Under the pieces are notes generated by a model. That model was given only the letters and a program-made list of their open reading frames with translations, did no database searches and was not told the DNA's origin. Source: Microbispora oryzae (GTDB lineage: Bacteria > Actinomycetota > Actinomycetes > Streptosporangiales > Streptosporangiaceae). From it: a DNA stretch of 64,000 nt. Positions 23,936 through 32,667 of this stretch are shown here, piece by piece. Where the stretch lies: assembly GCF_017896165.1 (NCBI RefSeq), contig NZ_JAFCNB010000008.1:62001-126000 (forward strand), read 5' to 3'. The first letter of the stretch is position 1, and each line of letters begins with the position of its first letter. Position numbers and translations under genes: made by a program.

Positions 23936-26005
23936 GTGAAGATCAAACCTCTGGCGAAGCTATTAATCAGCACACTGCTTGCCGTTGGCGTTGGCGTCGG
24001 GACGACCGCCCTGGTGACGCCGGAGTACGGCGCGATTGCGGCGACCAGCCCTGCCGGCAACGACGCGGCCGCCCTGGCAGCCGGCGGCTGCGTCGCCGAT
24101 CCCACACTGCCAGGTGCCACGAAGAGTTCCCTCTACACCGTCACGGCGGACGGCTCCCCGCTGTTCGTCGAGAAGATGACTAAGTTCGCTCCCGAGATGC
24201 AGGTGCACTACGCGCACTGCTCGATGGCGGCAGCGGGCACCGCCAGGTTCTCCGTCACCGTCGCCCAAAGCTTCAACTCCTACACCGTCAGCCCCAAGAG
24301 CCGGAAGCTGGCGGTCACCAGAAGCGGCAACACCATCACCTTCGACAGCGGCCCGAACTACTTGGTCGTCCAGTTCGACTCCGCAGAGCTGCTGTTCATC
24401 CTCATTGACGCACCCGAGACCGATACGCCGCACCTGGGGGACGCCAACGTCAAGAGCCTGGCTGACTACGGGGTCGACAACACTGGGGGGACTCTCGTCA
24501 CGGCCAAGATCCAAAGTGCCATCAACGCCGCGTCGGGAGCGACCCGCAATATCCTGTATGTGCCGGCGGGCAAGTACCTGGTCGGCGAGCTCTGGCTGAA
24601 AAGCAACATGACGTTGTATCTGGCTGCCGGTGCGGTCCTCTACGGCTCGAACAACAAGGCGGACTTCAACACCGGCAGCGGCGGGGTGAACATCGAGGGC
24701 ATGCAGCACGCCTCCCTGCGGGTGTACCAGGTCAGCAACGCGAAGGTGCTGGGCCGCGGTGTCATCGACGGTAACGGAAAGTCGCTGCGGGCGCAGGGCA
24801 TGAATCTGGCGTTGCTGAAGATCGAGCAGAGCTCGAACATCCAGATCGACGGCCCGATCGTCCGTGACTCCAGCTACTGGAACACGCTCATCTACCGCAG
24901 CGACAAGGTCACCATCAAGAACTACAAGCTGATCAACTGTCGGCCCACGTCGGGTTACAACAACACCGACGGTGTGGATTTCGACGAGTCGACCAACGGC
25001 CTGTTGTCCAACGCCTTCCTCTACACCGGTGACGACAACATGGCGACCAAGAACGAGGACACCACCGCCGGTGCGATCGACACCAAGAACGTCGTCCACG
25101 AGCATATCGTCTGCTACAGCAATTCCGGCTGCGCGAAGATCGGCACCAAGACGGAAGGGCGGTCGATGGACGGGGTCACGTTCCGTGACATCGACGTGGT
25201 GAAGGCGGGACGCTCAATGGTGATCGACGCGGTCGACACGGCCGTTGTCTCGAACACCCGGTGGGAGAACATCAGGGTGGAGAACACCGACAGCCTGATC
25301 GACCTGGAGGAGGACCGGCCGCCGTCCTGGCGAACCGTGCAGAACACCGCGACGATCCGCGACGCCTACTTCACCAACGTCTCCTCCGACGTGAAGAAGG
25401 TCGTCAACCTGCACGGTCGTTCGTCGACCGTGAACATCAACGGCGTACATTTCACCAACTTCACCGTCCAGGGCAAACCCGTTACCAGTTCGACCGACGC
25501 GGACGCGAGCTGGAACATCAACTCCTACGTCTCCAACATCACCTTCTCCACGGCCCCGAGCCCCACGCCGTCGCCGACCCCCACGCCGTCACCGTCACCG
25601 ACCCCCACGCCCTCACCGAGCCCCACGCCGTCACCGTCACCGACCTCCACGCCGTCTCCGAGCCCCACACCGTCTCCGAGCCAGGCCGGCGCCTGCGAGG
25701 TGGGCTACACGATGAACTCCTGGAACGACGGGTTCACCGCCAGCATCCACATCACCAACCGTGGCACATCAACGATCAACGGTTGGACTTTGGCGTTTAC
25801 CCTTCCTGGCGGGCAGACCATCACCAACGGCTGGAACGCCACCTACTCCGGCTCCAGCGGTCAGATCTCCGCGAGCAACGTCTCGTACAACGGGACGCTG
25901 GCAGCAGGCGGATCCACCGACATCGGCTTCCAGGCCACCCATACCGGCAATACCGGCAAGCCTGACCAGTTCGCCCTCAACGGCGTCAGCTGCGCCATTT
26001 CCTAA
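23936..26005 (+). CDS. Secreted GH28-like parallel beta-helix glycosidase with CBM2
   Basis: This 689-residue secreted enzyme has a signal peptide (LLISTLLAVGVGVGTTALV), a beta-sandwich-like N-domain (about 45-170), a right-handed beta-helix catalytic domain (about 175-540), a Pro/Ser/Thr linker (about 541-583) and a C-terminal CBM2 cellulose/xylan-binding domain (GACEVGYTMNSWNDGFTASI). Catalytic-type aspartates appear in NNTDGVDF (Asp345) and TGDDN (Asp366, Asp367), as in GH28 polygalacturonases, but the GHG box is replaced by CAKIGTKTEG, so substrate is uncertain; pectin or another plant polymer is an inference. GTG 23936 follows AAGGA. Confidence 0.8.
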   Translation: MKIKPLAKLLISTLLAVGVGVGTTALVTPEYGAIAATSPAGNDAAALAAGGCVADPTLPGATKSSLYTVTADGSPLFVEKMTKFAPEMQVHYAHCSMAAAGTARFSVTVAQSFNSYTVSPKSRKLAVTRSGNTITFDSGPNYLVVQFDSAELLFILIDAPETDTPHLGDANVKSLADYGVDNTGGTLVTAKIQSAINAASGATRNILYVPAGKYLVGELWLKSNMTLYLAAGAVLYGSNNKADFNTGSGGVNIEGMQHASLRVYQVSNAKVLGRGVIDGNGKSLRAQGMNLALLKIEQSSNIQIDGPIVRDSSYWNTLIYRSDKVTIKNYKLINCRPTSGYNNTDGVDFDESTNGLLSNAFLYTGDDNMATKNEDTTAGAIDTKNVVHEHIVCYSNSGCAKIGTKTEGRSMDGVTFRDIDVVKAGRSMVIDAVDTAVVSNTRWENIRVENTDSLIDLEEDRPPSWRTVQNTATIRDAYFTNVSSDVKKVVNLHGRSSTVNINGVHFTNFTVQGKPVTSSTDADASWNINSYVSNITFSTAPSPTPSPTPTPSPSPTPTPSPSPTPSPSPTSTPSPSPTPSPSQAGACEVGYTMNSWNDGFTASIHITNRGTSTINGWTLAFTLPGGQTITNGWNATYSGSSGQISASNVSYNGTLAAGGSTDIGFQATHTGNTGKPDQFALNGVSCAIS
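25555..25683. repeat. PSPTP-linker coding repeat
   Basis: Degenerate 6- and 12-bp repeats of CCSACS type encode the Pro-Ser-Pro-Thr linker between catalytic domain and CBM2. They are prone to length variation in frame. Confidence 0.85.
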
Positions 26006-26026
26006 CGAGAACGTCGGGTAACCGGC

Positions 26027-26062
26027 GGGACCTCGGCCTGCCCTGAGGCAGGCCGAGGTCCC
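26027..26062 (+). terminator. Strong hairpin terminator after the beta-helix glycosidase
   Basis: A perfect 16-bp stem (26027-26042 and 26047-26062) with loop CTGA begins 22 bases after the stop codon. It has no T-tract, which is common for actinomycete terminators. Confidence 0.8.
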
Positions 26063-26134
26063 CCGGCAGAATGCCGATAAACGTGCGGGAGAACTCTCCC
26101 GGGGGAGTCCGAGCACGTCTGGCCGGGGACGCAG

Positions 26135-26690
26135 GTGATGGACACGGCCTTCGGCCCGGCGCCGCTGACGGTCAACTTCTCCTCCGCGGGCAGCTCCGAC
26201 CCCGAGGGCGGCTCGCTGAGCTACTCCTGGGCGTTCGGAGACGGGACCATCTCCACGTCGGCCAACCCGAGCAAGACCTACACCACCAACGGCACCTACA
26301 CCGCGACGCTGACCGTCCGTGACCCGCAGGGGCTGACCGGCACGGCGAGCGTGACCGTGAACGTGGGCAACACCGCGCCGTCGGTCACGCTCAACTCGCC
26401 GGTGGCGGGGCGGTTGTTCTCCTTCGGCGAGACGGTGCCCTTCCAGGTCACCGTGTCCGACCCCGAGGACGGGACGATCGGCTGCTCGGGGGTGACGGTC
26501 ACCTACTTCCTCGGGCACGATGGCCACGCCACCAGATCACCTCGAAGTCCGGGTGTTCTGGGTCGATCGCGGCGCCGGTCGACGGTGAGCACGACTCTGC
26601 GGCCAACATCTACGGGGTGCTGCAGGCGACCTACACCGACAAGGGCGGCCTGACCACCACCGTCGTCCGGACGCTGCAGCCGCGTCACCG
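26135..26690 (+). pseudogene. PKD-domain fragment of a secreted glycosidase/ThuA-type protein
   Basis: The frame shows a complete PKD repeat (LTVNFSSAGSSDPEGGSLSY, WAFGDG, YTATLTVRDPQG). The module that often follows it (VTVSDPEDGTIGCSGVTVTY) breaks by frameshift near 26525, and its continuation (SAANIYGVLQATYTDKGGLT) lies in another frame. There is no signal peptide or catalytic domain. It is a remnant of a larger secreted carbohydrate-active protein. A separate minus-strand remnant (GHVLATYPKDMKLDGKAV) lies at about 26690-26800 and is unidentified. Confidence 0.65.
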
Positions 26691-26864
26691 CCATCAGGGC
26701 CGGCAGCACCTGGTCGGCGATCGCGGCTACCGCCTTGCCGTCCAGCTTCATGTCCTTGGGGTACGTGGCGAGCACGTGCCCAACCAGCCCGTCGGTGGCT
26801 GGCGTCCGCCGAGGGAATTTCGCCCTCGGACGGCCGGCTGGGGGCCACCGGCGTGGGCTTGGTG

Positions 26865-28094
26865 TCAGTCGTCGAGCGCCTGGTAGAGCGTGGTCCAGAA
26901 GTCGTTCATCAGGTGCGCCGGGCTCGGCACGGTGTAGCCGAGCTGGCAGAGCAGGATGCCGGTGAGCTGGTTGGCCGGGTCGGCGTAGGCCGAGGTGCCG
27001 CTGCCGCCGTCCCAGCCGAACTGGCCGATCGGCGCGTAGTCGCCGCGGTAGGTGCGCACCGCCATTCCCATGCCCCAGCCGCCCTGCTGTCCCTGACCGA
27101 ACGAGATGTGCACGTTGCGGGTGGCCAGGGCGGTGCGGGCGGCGTTCTGCTCGGGCGTGAGCCGGTTGGTGGTCATCAGTTCGACCGCGGCCCGGGACAG
27201 GATCCGCCTGCCCTGGTGGGTGCCACCGTTGAGCAGCATCTGGAAGTAGGCGTGGTAGTCGTCGGCGGTGGAGACCAGCCCGCCGCCGCCGCCCTGGAAC
27301 GCCGGCGGCCGGCTCCACCGTCCACCCTTGGGCTCGTCCCAGGCGAGGAACTCGCCGGTGGCCGGGTCGGGGGCGTACAGGGTGGGCAGCCGGTCGATCT
27401 TGTCGGCGGGCACGTGGAAGCCGGTGTCCTTCATGCCCAGCGGCTCGAAGATGCGCTCGCGCAGGAATTCCTCGAACGACTGGCCACTGACCCGGGCCAC
27501 CAGCACACCGACCAGGTCGCTGCTGATGTGGTACTGCCACTGCTCGCCGGGCTGGTACATCAGCGGCAGCTCGCCCAGGCGGCGCATCCACTCATCCGGC
27601 TCGGGCACCTCCACCGGCAGGTTGGGCGTGAGCCCCTGCTCGAAGACCGCGTTCATGATCGGCCGGCCCAGCGCCGTGAAGTCCATGCCGAGCCCGAAGG
27701 TGGAGGTCAGCACGTCCCGTACGGTGATCGGCCGCCGCGCCGGCACAGTGTCGTCCAGCGGGCCGTCGGGCCGCGTCAGCACCTGCCGGTCGGCAAGCTC
27801 CGGCAGCCACGCATCCACCACGTCATCCAGCCGCAGCCGACACTCATCCAGCAACACCATCGCCGCCGCGATCGAGACCGGCTTGGACGTGGAGGCCATC
27901 CGGAAGATCGTGTCCCGCCGCATCGGCGCGCCACCGTCATGCCGCATCGTGCCGAGCGCCTCGACATGCGTCTGACCGCCCCGGCTGACCAGGGCCACGG
28001 CTCCGGGGATCTTCCCGGACTCGACATGCCGCGCCAGCACCTCGCGCACTCTGCGCAGCCCCGCTGTGGAGAAGCCACCGTTGCCAGTTCCCAT
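26865..28094 (-). CDS. Serine beta-lactamase-fold hydrolase (class C / EstB-like)
   Basis: This 409-residue protein has the class C beta-lactamase/esterase fold. The nucleophile motif is S68-T-S-K71 (FRMASTSKPVSIA). The tyrosine motif is WQYHISSD in place of YxN, and the third box is GWDGGSGTS instead of KTG. These variants suit the EstB-type esterases or D-aminopeptidases better than antibiotic-hydrolysing enzymes. ATG 28094 has GGGAGA upstream; longer in-frame starts up to 28223 have none. No signal peptide is evident, so a cytosolic hydrolase with unknown substrate is likely. Confidence 0.85.
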   Translation of the reverse strand: MGTGNGGFSTAGLRRVREVLARHVESGKIPGAVALVSRGGQTHVEALGTMRHDGGAPMRRDTIFRMASTSKPVSIAAAMVLLDECRLRLDDVVDAWLPELADRQVLTRPDGPLDDTVPARRPITVRDVLTSTFGLGMDFTALGRPIMNAVFEQGLTPNLPVEVPEPDEWMRRLGELPLMYQPGEQWQYHISSDLVGVLVARVSGQSFEEFLRERIFEPLGMKDTGFHVPADKIDRLPTLYAPDPATGEFLAWDEPKGGRWSRPPAFQGGGGGLVSTADDYHAYFQMLLNGGTHQGRRILSRAAVELMTTNRLTPEQNAARTALATRNVHISFGQGQQGGWGMGMAVRTYRGDYAPIGQFGWDGGSGTSAYADPANQLTGILLCQLGYTVPSPAHLMNDFWTTLYQALDD

Positions 28095-28530
28095 CGGAAA
28101 TCTCCCTACCCACACTGTTCGATCTTGCGAAACCCCGTCCCGCACGAGGGCCGGGGTTATCTCGGCGTGGCCCGGTTCGCGACCCGAGGCCGCGATCGCT
28201 GGACCGTTCATGGGATCCACCATCGCCGACTGCTCTGATACCGGGCCGTCGCCGTCCTGACACGGCCGCTGACGTCGACGACGTCAGTGAGGGTCGCTTC
28301 TGAGGGACCGCAGCCGAAACGGGCTCTCCTCACGAGCTCGGGGGTCACCGGCCGGGCAAGAAGATCACCATGCTCGACACCGCGACACGTGTGCGAGGCC
28401 GTGCGACCGTCGCCGGTGTCATGTGGAGGCCGGTCGTACGATGAACGGCGCTGGGGTGCTCCTGCGCCGGTGACATCCAGATATTTCGTGTCACGGGGTA
28501 ATCCGGGAGCCCGCGGAGGGACTACTGGGT
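28095..28530. other. Divergent intergenic region with operator-like repeat
   Basis: No gene is recognisable in these 436 bp. An inverted pair GTGACA (28470-28475) and TGTCAC (28489-28494) lies 36 bases before the sigma factor start and could be an operator or the ECF promoter region. GGAGGG at 28515-28520 is the ribosome site of the sigma gene. Confidence 0.5.
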
Positions 28531-29076
28531 GTGGACGATCCCCGACAACGATTCACCGGTCTGTACGACCGGCATTACCGGAACGTGCTGGGCTACGCCC
28601 TACTCCGTGCCGACGGTGGCACTGCTGAGGACGTGACCAGCGAGACGTTCCTGGTCGCATGGCGGCGTCTGGACAAGGTGCCGGATCCGCCGTTGCCCTG
28701 GCTGCTGGGCGTGGCGCGCAACCTGCTGGCCAAGCAGCGCACCTCACGCGACAGGCGGCAGGCGCTCGTCGATCGCATCCTGGCGCTCGGCGGGACCTTG
28801 GACCACGTCGGCCGGGACATCGCCGAGCAGGTAGTGAACAGGGAGAACGCGCTCGCCGCGCTGGCCTCCCTGTCCGACATGGACGCCGAGGCGATGGTTC
28901 TGGCCACCTGGTACGGCATGCCGCCCGAGCAGGCGGCCGTTGTCATGGGCTGCTCGACCCGGACGTACAACGTCAGGCTGCACCGTGCCCGCCAGCGCCT
29001 GGAGGCGGCGCTGCGCCAGGAAACCGCCGCCCGTTCTCCGGAGAAAGGCCTGTTCGGCCGTCTGGAGAAGGCGTGA
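28531..29076 (+). CDS. ECF RNA polymerase sigma factor
   Basis: This 181-residue protein has sigma region 2 (FTGLYDRHYRNVLGYALLRA; AEDVTSETFLVAWRRLD, about 8-52) and region 4 (AMVLATWYGMPPEQAAVVMG followed by STRTYNVRLHRARQRL, about 130-168). The DVTSETFLVAWR box is diagnostic for ECF sigma-70 proteins. GTG 28531 follows GGAGGG. Its stop overlaps a possible start of the next gene, the membrane-anchored CU044_5270-type protein, which probably acts as its cognate regulator or target. Confidence 0.9.
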   Translation: MDDPRQRFTGLYDRHYRNVLGYALLRADGGTAEDVTSETFLVAWRRLDKVPDPPLPWLLGVARNLLAKQRTSRDRRQALVDRILALGGTLDHVGRDIAEQVVNRENALAALASLSDMDAEAMVLATWYGMPPEQAAVVMGCSTRTYNVRLHRARQRLEAALRQETAARSPEKGLFGRLEKA

Positions 29077-29114
29077 TGTCGTACCGCCCCTCTACCCCTC
29101 ACCTGGAGGATGAC

Positions 29115-30257
29115 ATGTCCGACCAGCTCTTCTCCCAGCTCAAGCCCAAAGCCCTGGACGAGATGACTGCCGAGGCGTACCAGCGCCGGCGCGACGGGGA
29201 CCTCGCTCAAGCCTTCGCGACGCCGGTATCGCGGGTCGCCTGGCGGGTCCCCCGCATGCCGCTGTTCCTGATCACGGGCACGGTCGCGGCGGGGCTCGGC
29301 ATCGCCGCCGCGCTGGTTGTGTCCGGCGGCGTCCAGCCCGCCGCGCCCAAGCCCGGGGTCGCCGTCGCGCAGCCCTCGACGTCCCCGGCCCTGGACGCCC
29401 GGTCGTTCCTGCTGGCCGCGGCGGAGACCGCGGCGGGCGAGCCGGCCGGCTCCGGACGGTACTGGTACACCCGGCAGACCACCGCCCAGCGGGTGAACGT
29501 GGCGCCGGACGAGTACATAAAGAGAATTACGTCGCTGAAGATGGAGCTGGATCGGCGTTCCCAGAAGGCGGATTCCACCACCCTCGACAAGGAGGCGCTC
29601 CTGAAGGAGCTCGAACTGCCCTACGACGCCTACACGACGAGTACCACCGACACCTGGCGCGCGGTGCGCAAGGGGGACACCGGTGGGTCGGTGCGGCGGG
29701 CAGCGAAGATCACCTTTGGTTCGCCCGCCGATGAGGCGGCCTGGAAGGCCTCGGGGTCGCCGATTCTGAGCAGGGACAGGCCCGGCATGCGCAAAGACGA
29801 CATCGAGCCCGTCCTGTCGATCGGCAATCCCGGGATCACCCTCGAGAACATCGCGGACCTGCCCACGGACAAGGAGGCTCTCAAGCGCCGCTTGACCGCC
29901 TCCTACGACAGTGCGCCCGCGGGCGGGGGCGGCCTGGCCACCCATCTTTGGCAGAGCGCCGTCGACCTCCTGACCGCTCCCACCACGCCCGGCACGCGTG
30001 CCGCCCTCTATCAGATGCTCGCCGACCAGCCGGGCATCGACGAGAAGGGCGAAGCCGCTGACGTGACAGGACGCACAGGGACCGCCCTGTCCACGACCGG
30101 CGCGGACGACGTCCGTTACGACCTGATCATCGACCCCAGGACGGCCGAGTTGCTGCAGTACGACGTCGTCCTGGCAGGCAAGACGGCGCCAACGCTGCGC
30201 GTGGTCATCGAGCAGGCCGGCTGGACGGACCGCTTGGGTGAGCGGCCGCGGGGCTGA
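29115..30257 (+). CDS. CU044_5270-family membrane protein, partner of the ECF sigma factor
   Basis: This 380-residue protein has a cytosolic N-terminus of about 45 residues, one membrane helix (LFLITGTVAAGLGIAAALVV) and an extracytoplasmic domain of about 300 residues (RYWYTRQTTAQRV; YDLIIDPRTAELLQYDVV). This architecture is that of CU044_5270-family proteins, almost always encoded beside an ECF sigma gene in actinomycetes. An anti-sigma role is an inference from the cytosolic segment and coupling. ATG 29115 has GGAGG 5 bases upstream; ATG 29076, overlapping the sigma stop, is the alternative. Confidence 0.8.
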   Translation: MSDQLFSQLKPKALDEMTAEAYQRRRDGDLAQAFATPVSRVAWRVPRMPLFLITGTVAAGLGIAAALVVSGGVQPAAPKPGVAVAQPSTSPALDARSFLLAAAETAAGEPAGSGRYWYTRQTTAQRVNVAPDEYIKRITSLKMELDRRSQKADSTTLDKEALLKELELPYDAYTTSTTDTWRAVRKGDTGGSVRRAAKITFGSPADEAAWKASGSPILSRDRPGMRKDDIEPVLSIGNPGITLENIADLPTDKEALKRRLTASYDSAPAGGGGLATHLWQSAVDLLTAPTTPGTRAALYQMLADQPGIDEKGEAADVTGRTGTALSTTGADDVRYDLIIDPRTAELLQYDVVLAGKTAPTLRVVIEQAGWTDRLGERPRG

Positions 30258-30265
30258 TTCCGGGC

Positions 30266-30322
30266 ACGAGACCCGCCCCTCGGCTGGCCGGAAAGGATCG
30301 ATGTATCCGCGGCGGGTCTCGT
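30266..30322 (+). terminator. Stem-loop after the ECF operon
   Basis: Perfect 12-bp arms ACGAGACCCGCC (30266-30277) and GGCGGGTCTCGT (30311-30322) enclose a 33-nt loop, right after the operon stop codon at 30257. Confidence 0.6.
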
Positions 30323-30402
30323 CCCTTCACTTACTGAGCTTGTCCCGCTTTGACGGACACCATTGGCGTGTGCCGGCAGCGCGATGGTCCAGACCTCGCT
30401 GA

Positions 30403-31521
30403 TCAGCTGACCTTCGCGAAGAACGCGCGCATGTCGGCTGCGAGGGCATCGGGCCGGTCCATCGCGATGAAGTGGTGCCCCGAGGGGTTGTCCACCGGCC
30501 AGTGCACGATGGTGTTGCGCCGCTCGGCCAGCCGCCTGATGCCGGGCGGGCCGCTGTACACGCCGGTCGGCACCGCTTTCTGGCCCGCCGGCCAGGCCGA
30601 CGCCGAACTGTCGTAGTACGGCCAGGACGACGAGCCGAACGTGCCGGTCAGCCAGTACAGGGTCACGTTGGTGAGCAGCAGGTCACGGTCGATCGCCTTC
30701 TCCAGCGGCCCCGCCGCCGAGAAGTCGTGGAACTTCTGCGTCATCCAGGCCAGCGCGGCCAGCGGGGAGTCGTGCCAGCCGTACGTGAAGGTCTGCGGCA
30801 CGGACCGCAGCAGCGCGTGATGGTCCACGCCGTGCATCCAGTCGGCGGACATCAGCGCGGCGAAGGCCGCCCGCTCGTCCTCGTCCATCTCCGGCACGTC
30901 GGCCTCCGTCGGGAAGCCGAGCCCGCTGATCACGTAGACGCCGGCCACGTGCTCGGGGGCGAGCCTGGCGATCTCCGGCGCGACGTAGGCGCCGAGGTCG
31001 CCGCCCTGCGTGCCGTACCTGTCGTAGCCGAGGCGGCGCATCAGCTCGGCCCACATGCGGGCCACGCGCACGGTGTCCCAGCCGGGGCCGCTCGGCGCGG
31101 CGGAGAACCCGAAGCCGGGTACCGACGGCACGACCACGTGGAACGCCTGCCGCGGGTCACCGCCGTGCGCCGCCGGATCGGTGAGCGGACCGATGAGGCC
31201 GGCGAACTCCACGAACGAGTTCGGCCAGCCGTGGGTCAGGACCAGCGGCAGCGCGTCCGGCTCGGCCGAGCGCACATGCAGGAAGTGCACGTCGTGGCCG
31301 TCGATCTCGGTGACGAACTGCGGGAACTCGTTCAGCCTGGCCTCGTGCAGCCGCCAGTCGTAGCCGGTGCGCCAGTAGTCGGCCAGTTCCCTGAGCACGT
31401 CGGCGGGCACGCCGCGGCTCCAGCCCTCGCCGGGGAGCTGACGGGGCCAGCGGGCGCGGTCGAGCCGGTCGCGCAGGTCGTCCAGGCCGGCCTGGGAGAT
31501 CTCGATACGGAACGGGTTCAT
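30403..31521 (-). CDS. Epoxide hydrolase (alpha/beta hydrolase with EHN domain)
   Basis: This 372-residue protein has the epoxide hydrolase N-terminal domain (PFRIEISQAGLDDLRDRLDR through PQFVTEIDGHDVHFLHVRS) and an alpha/beta hydrolase core. Visible motifs are the oxyanion motif HGWPNS, nucleophile Asp in TQGGDLGAYVAPE, and the C-terminal His in PSGHHFIAMDRPD. Ring tyrosines are probably among YGWHDSP and PYYDSS. It opens epoxides to diols; the substrate is unknown. ATG 31521 follows GAGGAGAG. It is divergent from the WYL regulator with an 86-bp shared promoter region. Confidence 0.9.
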   Translation of the reverse strand: MNPFRIEISQAGLDDLRDRLDRARWPRQLPGEGWSRGVPADVLRELADYWRTGYDWRLHEARLNEFPQFVTEIDGHDVHFLHVRSAEPDALPLVLTHGWPNSFVEFAGLIGPLTDPAAHGGDPRQAFHVVVPSVPGFGFSAAPSGPGWDTVRVARMWAELMRRLGYDRYGTQGGDLGAYVAPEIARLAPEHVAGVYVISGLGFPTEADVPEMDEDERAAFAALMSADWMHGVDHHALLRSVPQTFTYGWHDSPLAALAWMTQKFHDFSAAGPLEKAIDRDLLLTNVTLYWLTGTFGSSSWPYYDSSASAWPAGQKAVPTGVYSGPPGIRRLAERRNTIVHWPVDNPSGHHFIAMDRPDALAADMRAFFAKVS

Positions 31522-31585
31522 GACTCTCCTCGTGTCGGTGGTGCGCCGCACACGCTAGGCATCATGTAGGCCGGTTCTTGTCCTA

Positions 31586-31598
31586 GATGCCCGGCATC
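31586..31598. promoter_or_regulatory. Palindrome GATGCC-C-GGCATC in the divergent promoter
   Basis: A perfect 6+1+6 palindrome between the epoxide hydrolase and WYL regulator genes. It covers the upstream possible ATG (31587) of the regulator, so translation more likely begins at ATG 31608 and this is an operator candidate for the WYL protein. Confidence 0.5.
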
Positions 31599-31607
31599 CT
31601 GGACGGC

Positions 31608-32603
31608 ATGACCGACACTGCGGCGCGACTGCTCACCCTGCTGTCCCTCCTGCAGACCCCACGTGAGTGGCCGGGCAGCGAACTCGCCGAGCGCCTGGCG
31701 GTCAGCGCTCGTACGATCCGGCGCGACATCGAGCGGCTGCGCCAGATGGGCTATCCCGTGGAGGCGGGCATGGGCGCGGCGGGCGGCTACCGGCTCGCCG
31801 CAGGCAGGGCCATGCCGCCGCTGCTGCTCGACGACGAGGAGGCGGTGGCCATCGCGGTCGGTCTGCGCATCGCGGCGGGCAACCCGGTCGAGGGCATCGA
31901 GGAGGCGTCCGTGCGGGCGCTGGCCAAGGTGATCCAGGTGCTCCCGGCGCGGCTGCGGCACCGGGTGAGCGCGCTCGGCTCAGCCGCGATCACCATGCTC
32001 GGCGTGACCGGTCCGACCGTGGACGCGCAGTCGCTCGTGACGCTCGCCGGGGCGGTCTCCGCCGGAGAACGGCTGCGGTTCCGCTACCGTGCGGCGGACG
32101 GCGCCGAGACCAGGCGGCTGGCCGAGCCGTACCGGCTGGTGGCCTCCGGCCGGCGGTGGTACCTCATGGCCTGGGACCTCGACCGAGACGACTGGCGGGT
32201 CTTCCGCGTCGACCGGATCGGCGACCCCCTGCCGACCGGCGCACGGGTGACTGGCCGCGAACCACCCGGCGAGGGCCCCGCCGCCTTCGTCACCCGGGTG
32301 CTGTACTCCGGCGTCCCCACTTACGAAGTGCGCGCCATCCTCCACCTGCCGGCCGACCAGGTGGTCGCCCGCCTCGGCGCCGACCCCGCCGACGTCAGCC
32401 CGATCGACGACCGCACCTGCTCGCTCCGCGGCCACGCCGACACTCTGGAATGGCTGGCGGCGAGGCTGCTCATGCTGGGATGCGAGTTCGAGGTCCACGA
32501 CCCGCCCGAACTCCGCGCCCACCTGCGCGACCTGGCCGCCCGCGCATCCCGTGCAGCCGAACTCACCGATGCCACCGTGCAGGTCGCACGTAGCGCGTCA
32601 TGA
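31608..32603 (+). CDS. WYL-domain transcriptional regulator (YafY type)
   Basis: This 331-residue regulator has an N-terminal HTH_11 winged helix (ARLLTLLSLLQTPREWPGSE; LAVSARTIRRDIERLRQMGY, about 5-60), a WYL ligand-sensing domain with RFRYRAADGAE and LVASGRRWYLMAWDLDR (about 155-205), and a C-terminal WCX-like region. WYL proteins sense nucleotides or small molecules and often control adjacent divergent genes, here the epoxide hydrolase. The upstream in-frame ATG 31587 overlaps an operator-like palindrome, so ATG 31608 is preferred. Confidence 0.9.
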   Translation: MTDTAARLLTLLSLLQTPREWPGSELAERLAVSARTIRRDIERLRQMGYPVEAGMGAAGGYRLAAGRAMPPLLLDDEEAVAIAVGLRIAAGNPVEGIEEASVRALAKVIQVLPARLRHRVSALGSAAITMLGVTGPTVDAQSLVTLAGAVSAGERLRFRYRAADGAETRRLAEPYRLVASGRRWYLMAWDLDRDDWRVFRVDRIGDPLPTGARVTGREPPGEGPAAFVTRVLYSGVPTYEVRAILHLPADQVVARLGADPADVSPIDDRTCSLRGHADTLEWLAARLLMLGCEFEVHDPPELRAHLRDLAARASRAAELTDATVQVARSAS

Positions 32604-32617
32604 GTCTTGCCGGGGCG

Positions 32618-32654
32618 GGCCGCAGGCGGTACGCGTATGACCGCCTGCGGCCCG
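32618..32654. terminator. Bidirectional terminator hairpin
   Basis: Perfect 14-bp arms GGGCCGCAGGCGGT (32618-32631) and ACCGCCTGCGGCCC (32641-32654) around a 9-nt loop. It sits between the convergent WYL regulator and CBM13 beta-helix genes. Confidence 0.8.
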
Positions 32655-32667
32655 GTAGGACCTCACG

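Noticed and set aside
25555..25683. Direct repeats that could be taken for a CRISPR-like array
   Set aside because: They are in-frame Pro-Ser-Pro-Thr linker codons with 6-12 bp period and no spacers. No CRISPR array or cas gene is seen in the window.
26865..28094. Antibiotic-resistance beta-lactamase
   Set aside because: SxxK is present, but YxN and KTG boxes are changed and there is no signal peptide, so an EstB-like esterase or peptidase is more likely.
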